Below, one piece after another: positions 16,811-26,116 of a stretch of DNA of 64,000 nucleotides. This stretch comes from UBA4782 sp034429195. GTDB lineage: Bacteria > Chloroflexota > Anaerolineae > Anaerolineales > Anaerolineaceae. A program made the position numbers and the translations under genes. The notes beneath the pieces are model-generated. The model made no database searches. It saw only the letters and a program-made list of their open reading frames with translations, and had not been told where the DNA came from. The stretch covers positions 67,417 to 131,416 of the forward strand of contig DAOUGQ010000019.1 in assembly GCA_034429195.1 (NCBI GenBank), read 5' to 3'. Positions within the stretch are counted from its first letter, which is position 1; every line of letters starts with the position of its first letter.

Positions 16811-17580
16811 CTATTCTTTCCTCATCCCCTCTATGGGAAAACCACAAGCAGCCAGTTGTTTGAGTAGTTCATCAGGATTTTCCAGCCACTGCCCCCACTT
16901 GCGTGACATGTGCTCAGTCCAGGAATAATCATCATAGGTAAATGCTTCTTCTTTTCCATCTATCTCTAATTCGATCTTTGCTTTTTGCTTAATATAGTAT
17001 CCCTGAGCCATATATCCATCATCCATTGACTGCATGGCGCGGGTGATCATCTCATCGGTCATCTCGGGGTAGTGATCTTCAAACAGGGTATATTCCAGCG
17101 GGTATCGCGGGCGAGGTGGGAAATCTTCATTAGGGTATCCCATCACCAGCTCTACCAAAGGAAAAACCCGCTGTGGCAGGGCATATTCTTTCTGGATCTT
17201 TATTGCCTTATAAGAGGTCATCCCTAAAAAGCAGCTTCCCATCCCCAGGCTTTCCGCTGCGGTTACCATATTACCTGCTGCATAAGCTGCATCTTGAATG
17301 CCAAAAAAAGTAGAGAGAGATTATTTGAAACAGTTTTCCAGCCACGACGCGCCATGATCAGTTCCAGCTTGTGCATATCCACACAGATGGTAAAAAGCAG
17401 TGGAGCTCCAAATGGATGTTTCTTTTTACGGTCGAGCAAAATACTGTAGAGTTGCGCAGCAAAAGGTGCTTGCTGCCCGGCACATACAACAGTTTGGATC
17501 ATTTCATCTGTTGGTTGCTGGTTGGTGTATTTTCGCACTGATTTTCGATTTAACAATGTGTTTATTACGTTATTCTCCAT
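16811..17580 (-). pseudogene. Nitroreductase family protein, frameshifted
   Basis: Two overlapping pieces (17580 down to 17263 and 17269 down to 16811) together form one flavin-dependent nitroreductase of about 255 residues. The N-terminal piece has the LNRKSVRKYTNQQPTDE start typical of FMN-binding nitroreductases; the C-terminal piece resumes with the GNMVTAAESLGMGSCFLG helix. The break falls at a run of seven A on the + strand (17303-17309); eight would restore one frame reading LLFFGIQDAAYAAGN. So this is a one-base loss in a homopolymer: a real mutation, phase variation or a sequencing error. A Cys/flavin function is otherwise intact. Confidence 0.85.
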
Positions 17581-17687
17581 CCGGGTTCCTTCTTTCTTAT
17601 ACTTTCAAGTATATCGCTTATAGATCTTCATGATTTTTAAGTATACTGGCTCATTTTTTGCCAGATAATGAAGTATTTCTGATTCTT

Positions 17688-17696
17688 TGCTACAAT
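17688..17696 (+). promoter_or_regulatory. Extended -10 promoter for the DUF1801 gene
   Basis: TGCTACAAT matches an extended -10 (TGn before TACAAT at 17691-17696). No good -35 is seen. The same nine bases occur at 23525-23533 ahead of another gene. The start codon is 42 bases downstream. Confidence 0.4.
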
Positions 17697-17737
17697 GTCA
17701 TTATTACTATTGTTCAGTCACCTGAACAGGAGCAGGA

Positions 17738-18127
17738 ATGGAAAACAAAGTAAATGCATCATCCATCGATGATTACATAGCTGGTTTTCCTGAAAGTGTA
17801 CAAAATAAATTGCAAGAATTACGAGCAGCGATTAAAGTTGCTGCACCTGATGCTGAAGAAAAAATCAGCTATCAAATGCCAGCCTTTGCGCAAAAAGGGA
17901 TATTGGTATACTTTGCCGCTCATAAAAACCACATTGGCTTCTACCCAACCTCTAGCGGAATTGAAAAATTCAAGGAAGAATTGTCCACTTATGAAATCTC
18001 AAAAGGCGCAATACGTTTTCCATTGGATAAATCCATTCCTTATGAATTAGTAAAAAAGATTGTTTCCTTTCGATTACAAGAAAACCTGAATAAGGGAAAA
18101 AATCAAAAAAAGGCTGATCGGGAATAG
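17738..18127 (+). CDS. DUF1801 (YdhG/CyaY-like) family protein
   Basis: A 129-residue small soluble protein with the family pattern: an N-terminal IDDYIAGFPESVQNKLQELR helix, ISYQMPAFAQKG, then YFAAHKNHIGFYPTSSGIEKF and a KGAIRFPLDKSIPYELVKKIV segment. DUF1801 includes the Bacillus iron chaperone frataxin-like YdhG, so an iron-related role is possible. The C-terminus is Lys-rich. It is followed 24 bases later by another small gene with AGGAGG. Confidence 0.85.
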   Translation: MENKVNASSIDDYIAGFPESVQNKLQELRAAIKVAAPDAEEKISYQMPAFAQKGILVYFAAHKNHIGFYPTSSGIEKFKEELSTYEISKGAIRFPLDKSIPYELVKKIVSFRLQENLNKGKNQKKADRE

Positions 18128-18151
18128 TTCTTTTCTATCAGGAGGCATTGA

Positions 18152-18631
18152 ATGAAAAAGGAATGGGATCGTCGTACCCGTCAATGCGATTACACGCAGC
18201 TTCGTCCTGAGCTAAGAGTTGCCATTGAAAAAGAATTGAAGGAGATGGAAGAAGAGCTTGATATTCTGTTTTGTATCGAGACAGAATCCATTTTATTGAA
18301 GAAATCTGGGCTTTTCAATAATAGAAGAAAGGTACAACATGTCGCTGCCATCGTAACACCAACATGGCTGGTGCAGGCGGTTGAAGCATCAGAATACAAC
18401 ACAGAGATCATTGCTTTGTTTCATTACCTTGATAAAATGCAAATCACCTTCGAGACAATGGAAATGGCAAAAGCCATTGGGATCGAAGATTATGGGATCG
18501 ACGTCCTTTCTCAAACCCGCTGGAATTTAAGGGGTGGTCGTCACTTTATTGGGCTGGAATATAACGCAATATCACAGCAATTCATTGAAGCTCTTAAAGA
18601 TGCTATAAAAGCTGTCAAAGCGCGCCCATAG
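18152..18631 (+). CDS. Hypothetical protein, 159 residues
   Basis: A good ribosome site (AGGAGG) precedes ATG 18152. The protein begins with a charged helix and continues with a compact alpha/beta region (HVAAIVTPTWLVQAVEAS) that could be PH-like, ending in a helix (FIEALKDAIKAVKARP). I do not recognise it. The same frame continues past its TAG into the phosphatase-like remnant that follows. Confidence 0.7.
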   Translation: MKKEWDRRTRQCDYTQLRPELRVAIEKELKEMEEELDILFCIETESILLKKSGLFNNRRKVQHVAAIVTPTWLVQAVEASEYNTEIIALFHYLDKMQITFETMEMAKAIGIEDYGIDVLSQTRWNLRGGRHFIGLEYNAISQQFIEALKDAIKAVKARP

Positions 18632-19047
18632 AAAAAACCAACGATTAAAGTTGAAAACACCTACAAAGTATTCGATTGGCTATGGACATCAAGACAGCTA
18701 ACAGAAGAAGATATTCATCATCTTCCCGCATTGGGCGTCGAAGTTGTCATCAACCTGGCATTGCCCACTACAATAAAAGCTCTCACTCATGAAGCAGTAC
18801 TGGTGACCGGTTTGAGATTGACGTACATCCAAATCCCGGTCGCATGGAAACATCACGAGCCAGAACAATTAAGGCAGTTTGCTGGTACGCGTAATTGTTT
18901 ACAGGACATAAAGTATGGGCACACTGTGTGAAGAATATGCGCGTCTCCGCTTTCGTCTACCTCTATCGCCTTATCTTTCTCCAAGAAAGTGAAGATTTTG
19001 GTAATTTCCCCATGCGTGAAATATGGCAACTGGATGAATTTTTGTAG
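18632..19047 (+). pseudogene. Remnant of a protein tyrosine/dual-specificity phosphatase-like gene
   Basis: Frame one reads from 18632 through VFDWLWTSRQLTEEDI, LGVEVVINLALP and YIQIPVAW to TGA 18929. The other frame then carries the conserved end: GHKVWAHCVKNMRVSAFVYLYR up to TAG 19045-19047. The two parts match the order of phosphatase-like proteins in which HC-x4-R-V-S replaces the usual CX5R loop. There is no start codon at the beginning (the frame is continuous with the preceding gene after its stop) and a frameshift near 18890-18905, so this is a decayed gene. Confidence 0.7.
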
Positions 19048-19129
19048 CAATTCATCCACTCAGAGATCAGTAAGGGACGCTGTAGTTGGAATTAAACCAC
19101 TGCAACTTTGAAAATATCATTCTTAAAAT

Positions 19130-19157
19130 ATCTGACTCGGATTGCTCCGAGTCAGAT
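19130..19157 (-). terminator. Terminator of the first beta-helix gene
   Basis: A perfect 12-bp inverted repeat (19130-19141 against 19146-19157, loop TTGC) lies 27 bases beyond the stop of the minus-strand gene. Read on that strand it is followed by ATTTTAAG. Confidence 0.7.
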
Positions 19158-19183
19158 TGCACTCCTCTAAACGTTTTCGAAAA

Positions 19184-22100
19184 CTAGTAAATATAAACAT
19201 TTCCTTCCATAAAGTCAGCACCCAGGTCATTTCCAAATGTATTGGTATTGTACAGAACAACATCCGAATTGGGGTTAACCACATTGGCGGTGATACCCCA
19301 GGCACTATTGCCTACGAAATTGCTGTTGGAAATGTAAACCTTGGCAGTTGTGCTATCGATCTGCAAGCCATTCCAATCACCCAGGAAACCATTCATCATG
19401 CTGGTCAGGTTATTGATAGTAATCATGCTATTGGCAGCTTTGATCCACACACCATCTGTACCATTTCTCTCTGCTCGATCGTTCGATAAGAGAACACTTC
19501 CCGTCGTATCGATCTGGATTCCGTTCCAGGAGTTGTAGGCAGTAGTCGAGTTAGCTATCGATACATTTCCAGCACTTTTAATCTCAATCCCATTTTTTGA
19601 ATTATACGTGAATAGATTCGTACCTAGAAATGTAACCGTACTGCCTACTGTAGAGGTGGAATTATCGATCTTGATGCCCACACCGGTATTACTGAAAGTA
19701 GAGCGAATAGAGTTAATAGTAACAACCCGGTCGGATAGGATATATACCCCATCACCAATATTCCCGCCAAAAATACTATTGGAGATCATCACAGGTTTTG
19801 CCTTGTCGGTTCCTACCCGATTATCCAATTCAATACCGTAAAGTCCATTACTTGACGCTTCAATATTGTTCAGTGTTATGGCACCAGAAGCATCAACATA
19901 GAGGCCAGAGTAAGTCATACCTGACAGATTGTTATTGTTGAATTTACTATTGGATACTGTAACAAATTTTGGAACGGTCGCATAACTATTAACAAGTCTG
20001 GCACCATTTCCTGATACCAATCCATTGCTAATAAAACTGGTTTTGCTTAACGTAATATTGCCAGCGGTTTTTATATCCACTCCAGAACCATTGTTAAAGG
20101 AGAACCAGTTTTCCCATCCTGCAGTGGTAGCATTGATAATGACATCTCCCAAAGTCAACTCATTCGATAGAAGTAATCCGATGCCATCATTGTATTTTGC
20201 TTGTGTATTCAACACAGAAATATTACCTGTTGCAACCACAGTCAAACCATTTCCACCAGTGGTTCCATCTTGACCATTGAAATCAAACATATTAATAAGC
20301 CCATTCATAGTAAAGGTACTATTGGTGGTTACATTTGCTCCATCAAACTGGTTTTGGCTGGATTCAACCATCGCAAGTTTCACTGCGCCAGCAGAGATGA
20401 TCTGCAACCCATATGAACCCTCGTTATAACTGAATTCAGAGTGTGCATTATTGGAGCCAGTGATGGTTACAGTACCTGTTCCTACACAGGGAGAGCCATT
20501 GCAAGTATTGATATAGGCACCAATATCGGTATTGTATGAAGCTGATATTTTTACCAGGGTTACATTTCTGTTGGTATAGATCGTTAAACCAGTGCCCTGA
20601 TTGAAGCTGATATAATTGCGGTTTTCCAGGGCGGTTCTAAGAATGCTCACATTCCCTACCCCATAACGATTATCGATATAGACCCCTCTCCCAATATTGG
20701 TGGCAGCAGAAATATTGGTCAGGGTAACACTCCCAGCTGACTCAATATACAGCCCATCATTTCCCCCGTTTTCACTGAAGTCAACATTCATTAGAGTGAT
20801 CCCTTTACCCGCACCCTGGTGGTTATCAAACTTTGCTCCACCACCATTCAATGCAGCATCACGCCCATTTCCTGCAGCTCCACTCCCATTCCAGGTGATA
20901 GAACCTAACAAGCTGGCAGTAATGCCCCATCCACCATTTGCGTAAACTGAAACTGTGTTGAGTGACAGGTTACCGATTCCGCCATCCATATCAATGACAA
21001 CACCATCATACAGGTTGTAAGCAGATGTGAGTTTTATAATCTTGATGCTTTGCTTAGAGAATAATTCCAAGCCGATATAACTGTTCTGGTCAACAAGGTT
21101 TTTTCCATATGTCGAGAGGAAAGTGATACCGCCCGTTGTACCAAAAGTATTATCTGCATAAACCCCTGATACATCGTTTAATGTAGAGGTAATACTATCG
21201 ACCGTAATATTCCCATTCGATAATATATATAAACCATATCCACCCTGATTTCTCACAGTGGTGATGTTGGATGCCATCACAGGAAGGGGAGTGAGAGCTG
21301 CAGTGTTCACAAGGCTGATCCCACTGCCTGCTACACTATAGCTGGCGTTCACATTTTTCAGTGTGATACTACCATTCGCATATACCAGCACGTTGGTGTA
21401 TCCATTGCTATTAAGGATGCTATCTGTCAAAGATACATTTTTGCCACCTACTCCTATACTGGCATTATCATCCACAGCCTGTATACGAAGACCAGTATCA
21501 CCATTAGCTACAGCCTGCAATTTACTGATGGTAATATTCCCTGAGGTGGTCAAGAACAATCCATCATTTTCATTATAAGAAGCGCTGATATTGTCAATGA
21601 CGAGAGCAGCCTGGTTCTGCGGATATACATAAATACCATAACCCCAATCAGTTTCATCCGGATCAACTGTATTGAGTGAAAACACACTGTTCTTGATGGT
21701 TGCTAAAGTTTTACCGAGGATATCCAGACCATCACCATTGTTTGAAGAGGCAGAAACTCCATTTAAGGTAATTGAGTTTCCTGAATAAATTTCGAGTCCT
21801 GCAAAAGGCCCATTGCCACCAACGCCATTGAAATTAAAGGAACTATTGGTTACTTTCACAGCACCGGTGCCCAGATTTTCACCAAATGGATCTGTGCTAT
21901 TATGGATGTAAACCCCATACGTTCCATTGTTACTGGCGTCGACACGCAGCAACTCTACAGCACCCACATTGTCAATGGCAATACCACCACCCTGATTATT
22001 AATGTTCGTTACGGTTACATCGGTGAGTTTGATCAAACCGATGTTATTATGGAGATAAACCGCTCCTGCGGTGTTGGTAGCATCAGCAAAATCGGCATTA

Positions 22101-22654
22101 ACAGTGATACCCTGCATTGTAAAGCCGTTCTTTAAACCAAAAACATTCACCTGACCATTAATAACTGGAGCGGTAGGATCCAAACTTGCATCGATTACCA
22201 ATCCTTTTAAGGTCAGCATACCAGGTTGTGAGCCGTCTATTGTAACATTTTCGGTATAGACATTTCCCCCTTCGAGAAAGATCATGCCATATCCCTTTTT
22301 TGCTGCCCAATCTGCCAGGGCAAGATTAATGGTTGTGTAATTAATGCATTTTCCACCAGGGCATAGCGAACTAAAAAACCATGGATCAGGTTCGCAAATA
22401 ACAGTGAGGGTGCTTTGAGCTGCCATGGGTAATACCTGTCCATCTTGCACCACTACAGCATTTTGTTCGGCAAGATTCTGCACTGCTGATGGAACATCCT
22501 GAGTTGGCTGCTGTTCTTCAGGTGGTTCGGTTATTGGCGGTGATTCAGGCGCTTCTCCTTCTGCAAAAACAATACTTGGAGTTACAGCCGAAAACAATAA
22601 AACAAGAATTACTACAAACGAAACAAAAAGCCCAAACCGCAAATGGCTGTTCAT
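19184..22654 (-). CDS. Large secreted right-handed parallel beta-helix protein (copy 1)
   Basis: A 1156-residue exported protein. A signal peptide (about 1-31, ending VFA before EGEAPE) is followed by an acidic Pro/Gln/Glu-rich linker, then a short N-terminal module with CEPDPWFFSSLCPGGKC near residue 95. From about 170 to the end it is made of roughly 22-25-residue coils rich in Asn, Gly, Ile and Val, with recurring SGNITL, NNGDGL and SNNxxGVYI patterns, the hallmark of parallel beta-helix (pectate-lyase-like/NosD-type) proteins. No sortase signal or C-terminal anchor is visible. It has a strong SD (AAGGAGGT) and its own promoter, and is paralogous to the gene at 45674. Confidence 0.9.
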   Translation of the reverse strand: MNSHLRFGLFVSFVVILVLLFSAVTPSIVFAEGEAPESPPITEPPEEQQPTQDVPSAVQNLAEQNAVVVQDGQVLPMAAQSTLTVICEPDPWFFSSLCPGGKCINYTTINLALADWAAKKGYGMIFLEGGNVYTENVTIDGSQPGMLTLKGLVIDASLDPTAPVINGQVNVFGLKNGFTMQGITVNADFADATNTAGAVYLHNNIGLIKLTDVTVTNINNQGGGIAIDNVGAVELLRVDASNNGTYGVYIHNSTDPFGENLGTGAVKVTNSSFNFNGVGGNGPFAGLEIYSGNSITLNGVSASSNNGDGLDILGKTLATIKNSVFSLNTVDPDETDWGYGIYVYPQNQAALVIDNISASYNENDGLFLTTSGNITISKLQAVANGDTGLRIQAVDDNASIGVGGKNVSLTDSILNSNGYTNVLVYANGSITLKNVNASYSVAGSGISLVNTAALTPLPVMASNITTVRNQGGYGLYILSNGNITVDSITSTLNDVSGVYADNTFGTTGGITFLSTYGKNLVDQNSYIGLELFSKQSIKIIKLTSAYNLYDGVVIDMDGGIGNLSLNTVSVYANGGWGITASLLGSITWNGSGAAGNGRDAALNGGGAKFDNHQGAGKGITLMNVDFSENGGNDGLYIESAGSVTLTNISAATNIGRGVYIDNRYGVGNVSILRTALENRNYISFNQGTGLTIYTNRNVTLVKISASYNTDIGAYINTCNGSPCVGTGTVTITGSNNAHSEFSYNEGSYGLQIISAGAVKLAMVESSQNQFDGANVTTNSTFTMNGLINMFDFNGQDGTTGGNGLTVVATGNISVLNTQAKYNDGIGLLLSNELTLGDVIINATTAGWENWFSFNNGSGVDIKTAGNITLSKTSFISNGLVSGNGARLVNSYATVPKFVTVSNSKFNNNNLSGMTYSGLYVDASGAITLNNIEASSNGLYGIELDNRVGTDKAKPVMISNSIFGGNIGDGVYILSDRVVTINSIRSTFSNTGVGIKIDNSTSTVGSTVTFLGTNLFTYNSKNGIEIKSAGNVSIANSTTAYNSWNGIQIDTTGSVLLSNDRAERNGTDGVWIKAANSMITINNLTSMMNGFLGDWNGLQIDSTTAKVYISNSNFVGNSAWGITANVVNPNSDVVLYNTNTFGNDLGADFMEGNVYIY

Positions 22655-22763
22655 GATACCTCCTTTTCAATTGTGGAAAGAGATTTCATTGTTTGGGAAA
22701 AATCCCATGCGTCATCTAGGGGCTACCCGATCGCTGGTAATAAAAATATTCGGCGCAAATATC

Positions 22764-22792
22764 ATAATAGAAAAACTTTGGTTGAAAGTCAA
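22764..22792 (-). promoter_or_regulatory. Sigma70-type promoter of beta-helix gene 1
   Basis: On the minus strand TTGACT (22787-22792) and TATTAT (22764-22769) are separated by exactly 17 bases. The leader to the start codon is about 100 bases. Confidence 0.7.
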
Positions 22793-22859
22793 TCAGCCAA
22801 GTGGCGGAAAAGATTATCCTTCAAATTGGTAACATATTGATAAAGGTAGAAAAGAAAAC

Positions 22860-22893
22860 GAACCCCCTCCCATGAACTTAAAGGAAAGGGCTC
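22860..22893 (-). terminator. Likely terminator of the rubrerythrin gene
   Basis: On the minus strand an 11-bp stem with three G-T pairs and a 12-base loop is followed by GTTTTCTTTTC. It lies about 40 bases past the rubrerythrin stop. Confidence 0.6.
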
Positions 22894-22929
22894 GCTAACT
22901 GCATAACGGTCTGTTTTGAAACTATTCAA

Positions 22930-23427
22930 TCATGGAATAATTTCGAATCGTGATCCCAGGGTACCGCACACCGGACATTTTTCAGGAGCATTTTTGGCAT
23001 GTATATAACCACACACTGGGCAGATATAGTAATCAAACATTTCATTGGTTTTTCCAAGGTTTTCTAATGCTTCACGATAAAGAGCTTCATGGACTTTTTC
23101 AACTTCCATTGCATTGATAAAACTTTTTACAGCACGAGCTTCGCCTTCTGTTTCTGCATCAGCAATGAAATCGGGGTACATAGTGGTAAACTCATAGGTT
23201 TCACCCTCTATGGCAGATTTTAAGTTTTCAGCCGTTGAACTTACTTTACCAGAAACCTTGAAATGACTGAGCGCATGGATAGTCTCAGCATGTGCAACAG
23301 TGCGAAACAAGCGGGCAATCTGGGGGAAACCTTCTTCTTCAGCTTTCTTTGCAAAAGCAAGATACTTACGATTTGCCTGGCTTTCACCAGCAAATGCAGC
23401 CATTAAATCATCCTGTGTTTTTGTCAT
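22930..23427 (-). CDS. Rubrerythrin
   Basis: A 165-residue non-heme di-iron peroxidase that reduces hydrogen peroxide in anaerobes. The ferritin-like part carries the iron ligands in GESQANRKYLAFAKKAEEEG, HAETIHALSHF and the EVEKVHEALYREAL helix. The C-terminal rubredoxin-like domain has the two Cys pairs CPVCGYIHA and CPVCGTLGSRFE. Length and domain order are normal. A monocistronic unit is likely, since it has its own terminator. Confidence 0.95.
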   Translation of the reverse strand: MTKTQDDLMAAFAGESQANRKYLAFAKKAEEEGFPQIARLFRTVAHAETIHALSHFKVSGKVSSTAENLKSAIEGETYEFTTMYPDFIADAETEGEARAVKSFINAMEVEKVHEALYREALENLGKTNEMFDYYICPVCGYIHAKNAPEKCPVCGTLGSRFEIIP

Positions 23428-23524
23428 TTCCTGTCTCCTTGATAAGGAATTGTTTACATAAACATTTTACATTATTCCCTTTCATTTTTGTGACGATAAA
23501 AAAGAGAAAGGCAAATCTGATTCG

Positions 23525-23533
23525 TGCTACAAT
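23525..23533 (+). promoter_or_regulatory. Extended -10 promoter of the zinc-ribbon membrane protein
   Basis: TGCTACAAT, identical to the element at 17688-17696, lies 35 bases before ATG 23568. No matching -35 is seen. Confidence 0.4.
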
Positions 23534-23567
23534 AACGAAAATCGCAATCTCGCCCGTTGGAGGAACT

Positions 23568-25163
23568 ATGGCAAATCAGTTTCAATACGGTTCACAGCGT
23601 CTAAATATTCGTCGGCCACCTGTCATGTATGCCGTTATCACTGCTGCAGGCGGTTTTGTACTTCTACTTCTGGTTATCATTTCTTCCTTTCTTAATTACG
23701 CCCACGTTCGCCCTGTGATTGAACAAATGTATCCTCTTCAGGTTTTTTACCTGATATTTCTGGCGATCATGACGATCACCCTGTTCATAGTTGCTCTTGT
23801 ACGAATTGGCATAGGGATACGTGAGTTGATTGCACCGGTAATGGCAGCCAATATACCCCGTGATTTCAGCAATAAGGTGGATGTATACAACGCCCTTACC
23901 AACCGGGTTATTTCCACCTATCAATTCAACACAAATGGTGGAATGCGGGCTATGTATGGCCCAAATACACTCTTCATGTCACCTGTTGAAAGATCTGTAG
24001 TGCAGAAAACTTCCAGAGGTATAAGCGGACACATCACGGGGATGGTTTTTGGAATAATTTTTATTGTTGGGGTGATGATTGCCAATGCTAAAATAGATGT
24101 ACAGCTACCTATTGCTCCATTTATTTTTTATATAGTTCTGATGGTAGTTCTCTCGGTTCTAGATTATGCTGCCGGGTTTATGGTAGTGCCCCATCAGCAG
24201 CCCAATTCGGTATGTGCTGAAGGCTCAGAGTATTACCGGGGTTTTGGACACCCTGCCCAGTTGATCACCCGTATTCCAGATCTTGCATTACCATTACGCT
24301 GGCAAGGATTTATCAACCGTAGCGATTATGATATACGGGAAGAAGCCTCAGCCTCAGTGGGAAACGTTGGCCAATTTAAAGGTTTTGCATTTGTTGAACA
24401 GCAGCCACAACCAATCAGCTCAGGATCACAGGTGGCTGGTTATGTGCTTGCAGTCTCTGGATGGTTTTTCTATTTGATCGGAGTGGTGCTCTTCCTCTTT
24501 TTCATGATGCCTGGGGATATATGGAATATCGGCAGTATTGTATCCCCCTCATATCTGGTAAAGTTCTTTGCCATGCTTCTTCTGGCAACAGCAGCAGCCA
24601 GTAACGGTAACCGATTGATCAACAGCGCTGAAGTATTATTCAAATCCGCCCGCTTTCGCTCTACGGCAATTCTAATGGATATTGTGGGCACTCTATCCAA
24701 AGCAGAAGTGCGCGTGGGCAAAGGAATGCAGGATGCGGTAGAAGCCAGCTCGATTGCTGTGCGCTCTGATTTCACCACCCGATTCTTTGCAGCAGAAATT
24801 ATTAGCGAAGTTGCCGCTTTGGATGGCGCACGTTCTCTCTTGGCGTTGAACCATACAAGTGAGGCTGAGCAGTGGATCGGCTTTTTCCGAGAAGAGATCA
24901 ATAAACTACGGGAAGAACGTGTACGCCCAGTGGGTGTAGATCTGCAATCCAATGAGGCGCAAGAATTGTTCCAGGCAAATGTTGCTCTTTCGGGAGCACG
25001 CGCAGGGGCTATGCATCAGGCTGAATTGGCTGCCGCCCAGCAAGCCGCCCAGGGTTTCTTAACTCCCGGTGCAGGGATATCTGCCAGTAAATCTTGCCCC
25101 TATTGTGGTCAGCAGATTCCGGCTCAAGCAAAATTCTGCCGGTTTTGTGGAGCAAAGCTGTAG
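23568..25163 (+). CDS. Multi-pass membrane protein with C-terminal zinc ribbon
   Basis: A 531-residue protein from ATG 23568, which follows GGAGG; the longer open frame to the left runs over the rubrerythrin promoter and was rejected. It has at least six hydrophobic segments: near residues 20-42, 62-84, 155-172, 180-200, 300-325 and 335-355. A soluble helical part follows, and the end is a double CxxC zinc ribbon (CPYCGQQIPAQAKFCRFCG). The function is unknown; such ribbons often mediate protein contacts. The stop is two bases before the next ATG, so it is coupled to the epimerase gene. Confidence 0.78.
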   Translation: MANQFQYGSQRLNIRRPPVMYAVITAAGGFVLLLLVIISSFLNYAHVRPVIEQMYPLQVFYLIFLAIMTITLFIVALVRIGIGIRELIAPVMAANIPRDFSNKVDVYNALTNRVISTYQFNTNGGMRAMYGPNTLFMSPVERSVVQKTSRGISGHITGMVFGIIFIVGVMIANAKIDVQLPIAPFIFYIVLMVVLSVLDYAAGFMVVPHQQPNSVCAEGSEYYRGFGHPAQLITRIPDLALPLRWQGFINRSDYDIREEASASVGNVGQFKGFAFVEQQPQPISSGSQVAGYVLAVSGWFFYLIGVVLFLFFMMPGDIWNIGSIVSPSYLVKFFAMLLLATAAASNGNRLINSAEVLFKSARFRSTAILMDIVGTLSKAEVRVGKGMQDAVEASSIAVRSDFTTRFFAAEIISEVAALDGARSLLALNHTSEAEQWIGFFREEINKLREERVRPVGVDLQSNEAQELFQANVALSGARAGAMHQAELAAAQQAAQGFLTPGAGISASKSCPYCGQQIPAQAKFCRFCGAKL

Positions 25164-25165
25164 CC

Positions 25166-26107
25166 ATGCAATTTTTAATTACCGGTGCAGCAGGCTTTTT
25201 AGGATCAGCTCTGGCTAATCGGCTGGTCGCAGAAGGGCATTCTGTAAGAGGAATGGATGACCTTTCTACGGGTGATGCTTCTGTCCTTTCTCCTGATGTA
25301 TTGTTCACCCGCGCTGATGTGAATGATCGCCCGGGTTTATGGACGCTTCTCCAAAATATTGACTGCGTCTACCACCTTGCTGCAAGAGTGTTGGTACCAG
25401 AATCGGTGTTGTATCCCAGAGAATATAACCTGGTAAATGTAGGTGGTACGGTAACTTTGATGGAAGCCATGAGGGATGTTGGCGTAAGAAGAGTCGTTTT
25501 TATCTCTTCGGGTGCTATCTATGGCGATCAGATGGTCCAGCCAGTAGCAGAAACCGCCAAACCAAATCCCAGGTCACCTTATGCAGTTTCCAAGCTGGCG
25601 GCTGAGTTCTACGTACGAACAATTGGCGCCTTGTGGAAAATGGAAACAACCTGCCTCAGAGTGTTCAATGCATACGGTCCCGGACAGCACTTACCTCCAG
25701 TGAATGCACCAGTCATTCCAAATTTTCTACGTCAATCTGCTCAGGGGGGGACAGTGGTAATCAATGGCGATGGGGATCAAACACGAGATTATGTTTATGT
25801 TGATGATGTTGTCAATGCCATGGTTTCTGCTGCTACTGCCCCAGAAGCGAACCTGGAAATCATCAATGTCGGAAGCGGTATCGAAACCACTGTTGCAGAA
25901 ATCTCTACTCTGGCACAGCGAATAACCGGTGGAAAACCGCAGACCGTTCATAATCCCCTGAAAGAAGGGGGACCTGCCAGGCTCTGTGCAGACATTTCAA
26001 AAGCCAGGACTATCCTACATTACAACCCGTCGATTTCACTGGAAGATGGCATGCGATTGACATTTGAGAAAGACAACCGGCTACACGCCAAATCTTCAGG
26101 GTCATAA
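25166..26107 (+). CDS. NAD-dependent epimerase/dehydratase (extended SDR)
   Basis: A 313-residue UDP-glucose 4-epimerase-like nucleotide-sugar enzyme. The N-terminal NAD site is GAAGFLG (residues 7-13), the catalytic pair is YAVSK after FISSGAIYGD, and RVFNAYGPGQ and DYVYVDDVVNAM follow in the usual places. ATG 25166 was chosen because it lies two bases after the preceding stop and starts the first beta strand correctly. Whether it makes UDP-galactose, UDP-xylose or another sugar is open. It may work with the membrane protein upstream in envelope sugar metabolism. Confidence 0.92.
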   Translation: MQFLITGAAGFLGSALANRLVAEGHSVRGMDDLSTGDASVLSPDVLFTRADVNDRPGLWTLLQNIDCVYHLAARVLVPESVLYPREYNLVNVGGTVTLMEAMRDVGVRRVVFISSGAIYGDQMVQPVAETAKPNPRSPYAVSKLAAEFYVRTIGALWKMETTCLRVFNAYGPGQHLPPVNAPVIPNFLRQSAQGGTVVINGDGDQTRDYVYVDDVVNAMVSAATAPEANLEIINVGSGIETTVAEISTLAQRITGGKPQTVHNPLKEGGPARLCADISKARTILHYNPSISLEDGMRLTFEKDNRLHAKSSGS

Positions 26108-26116
26108 TATTTTCGA

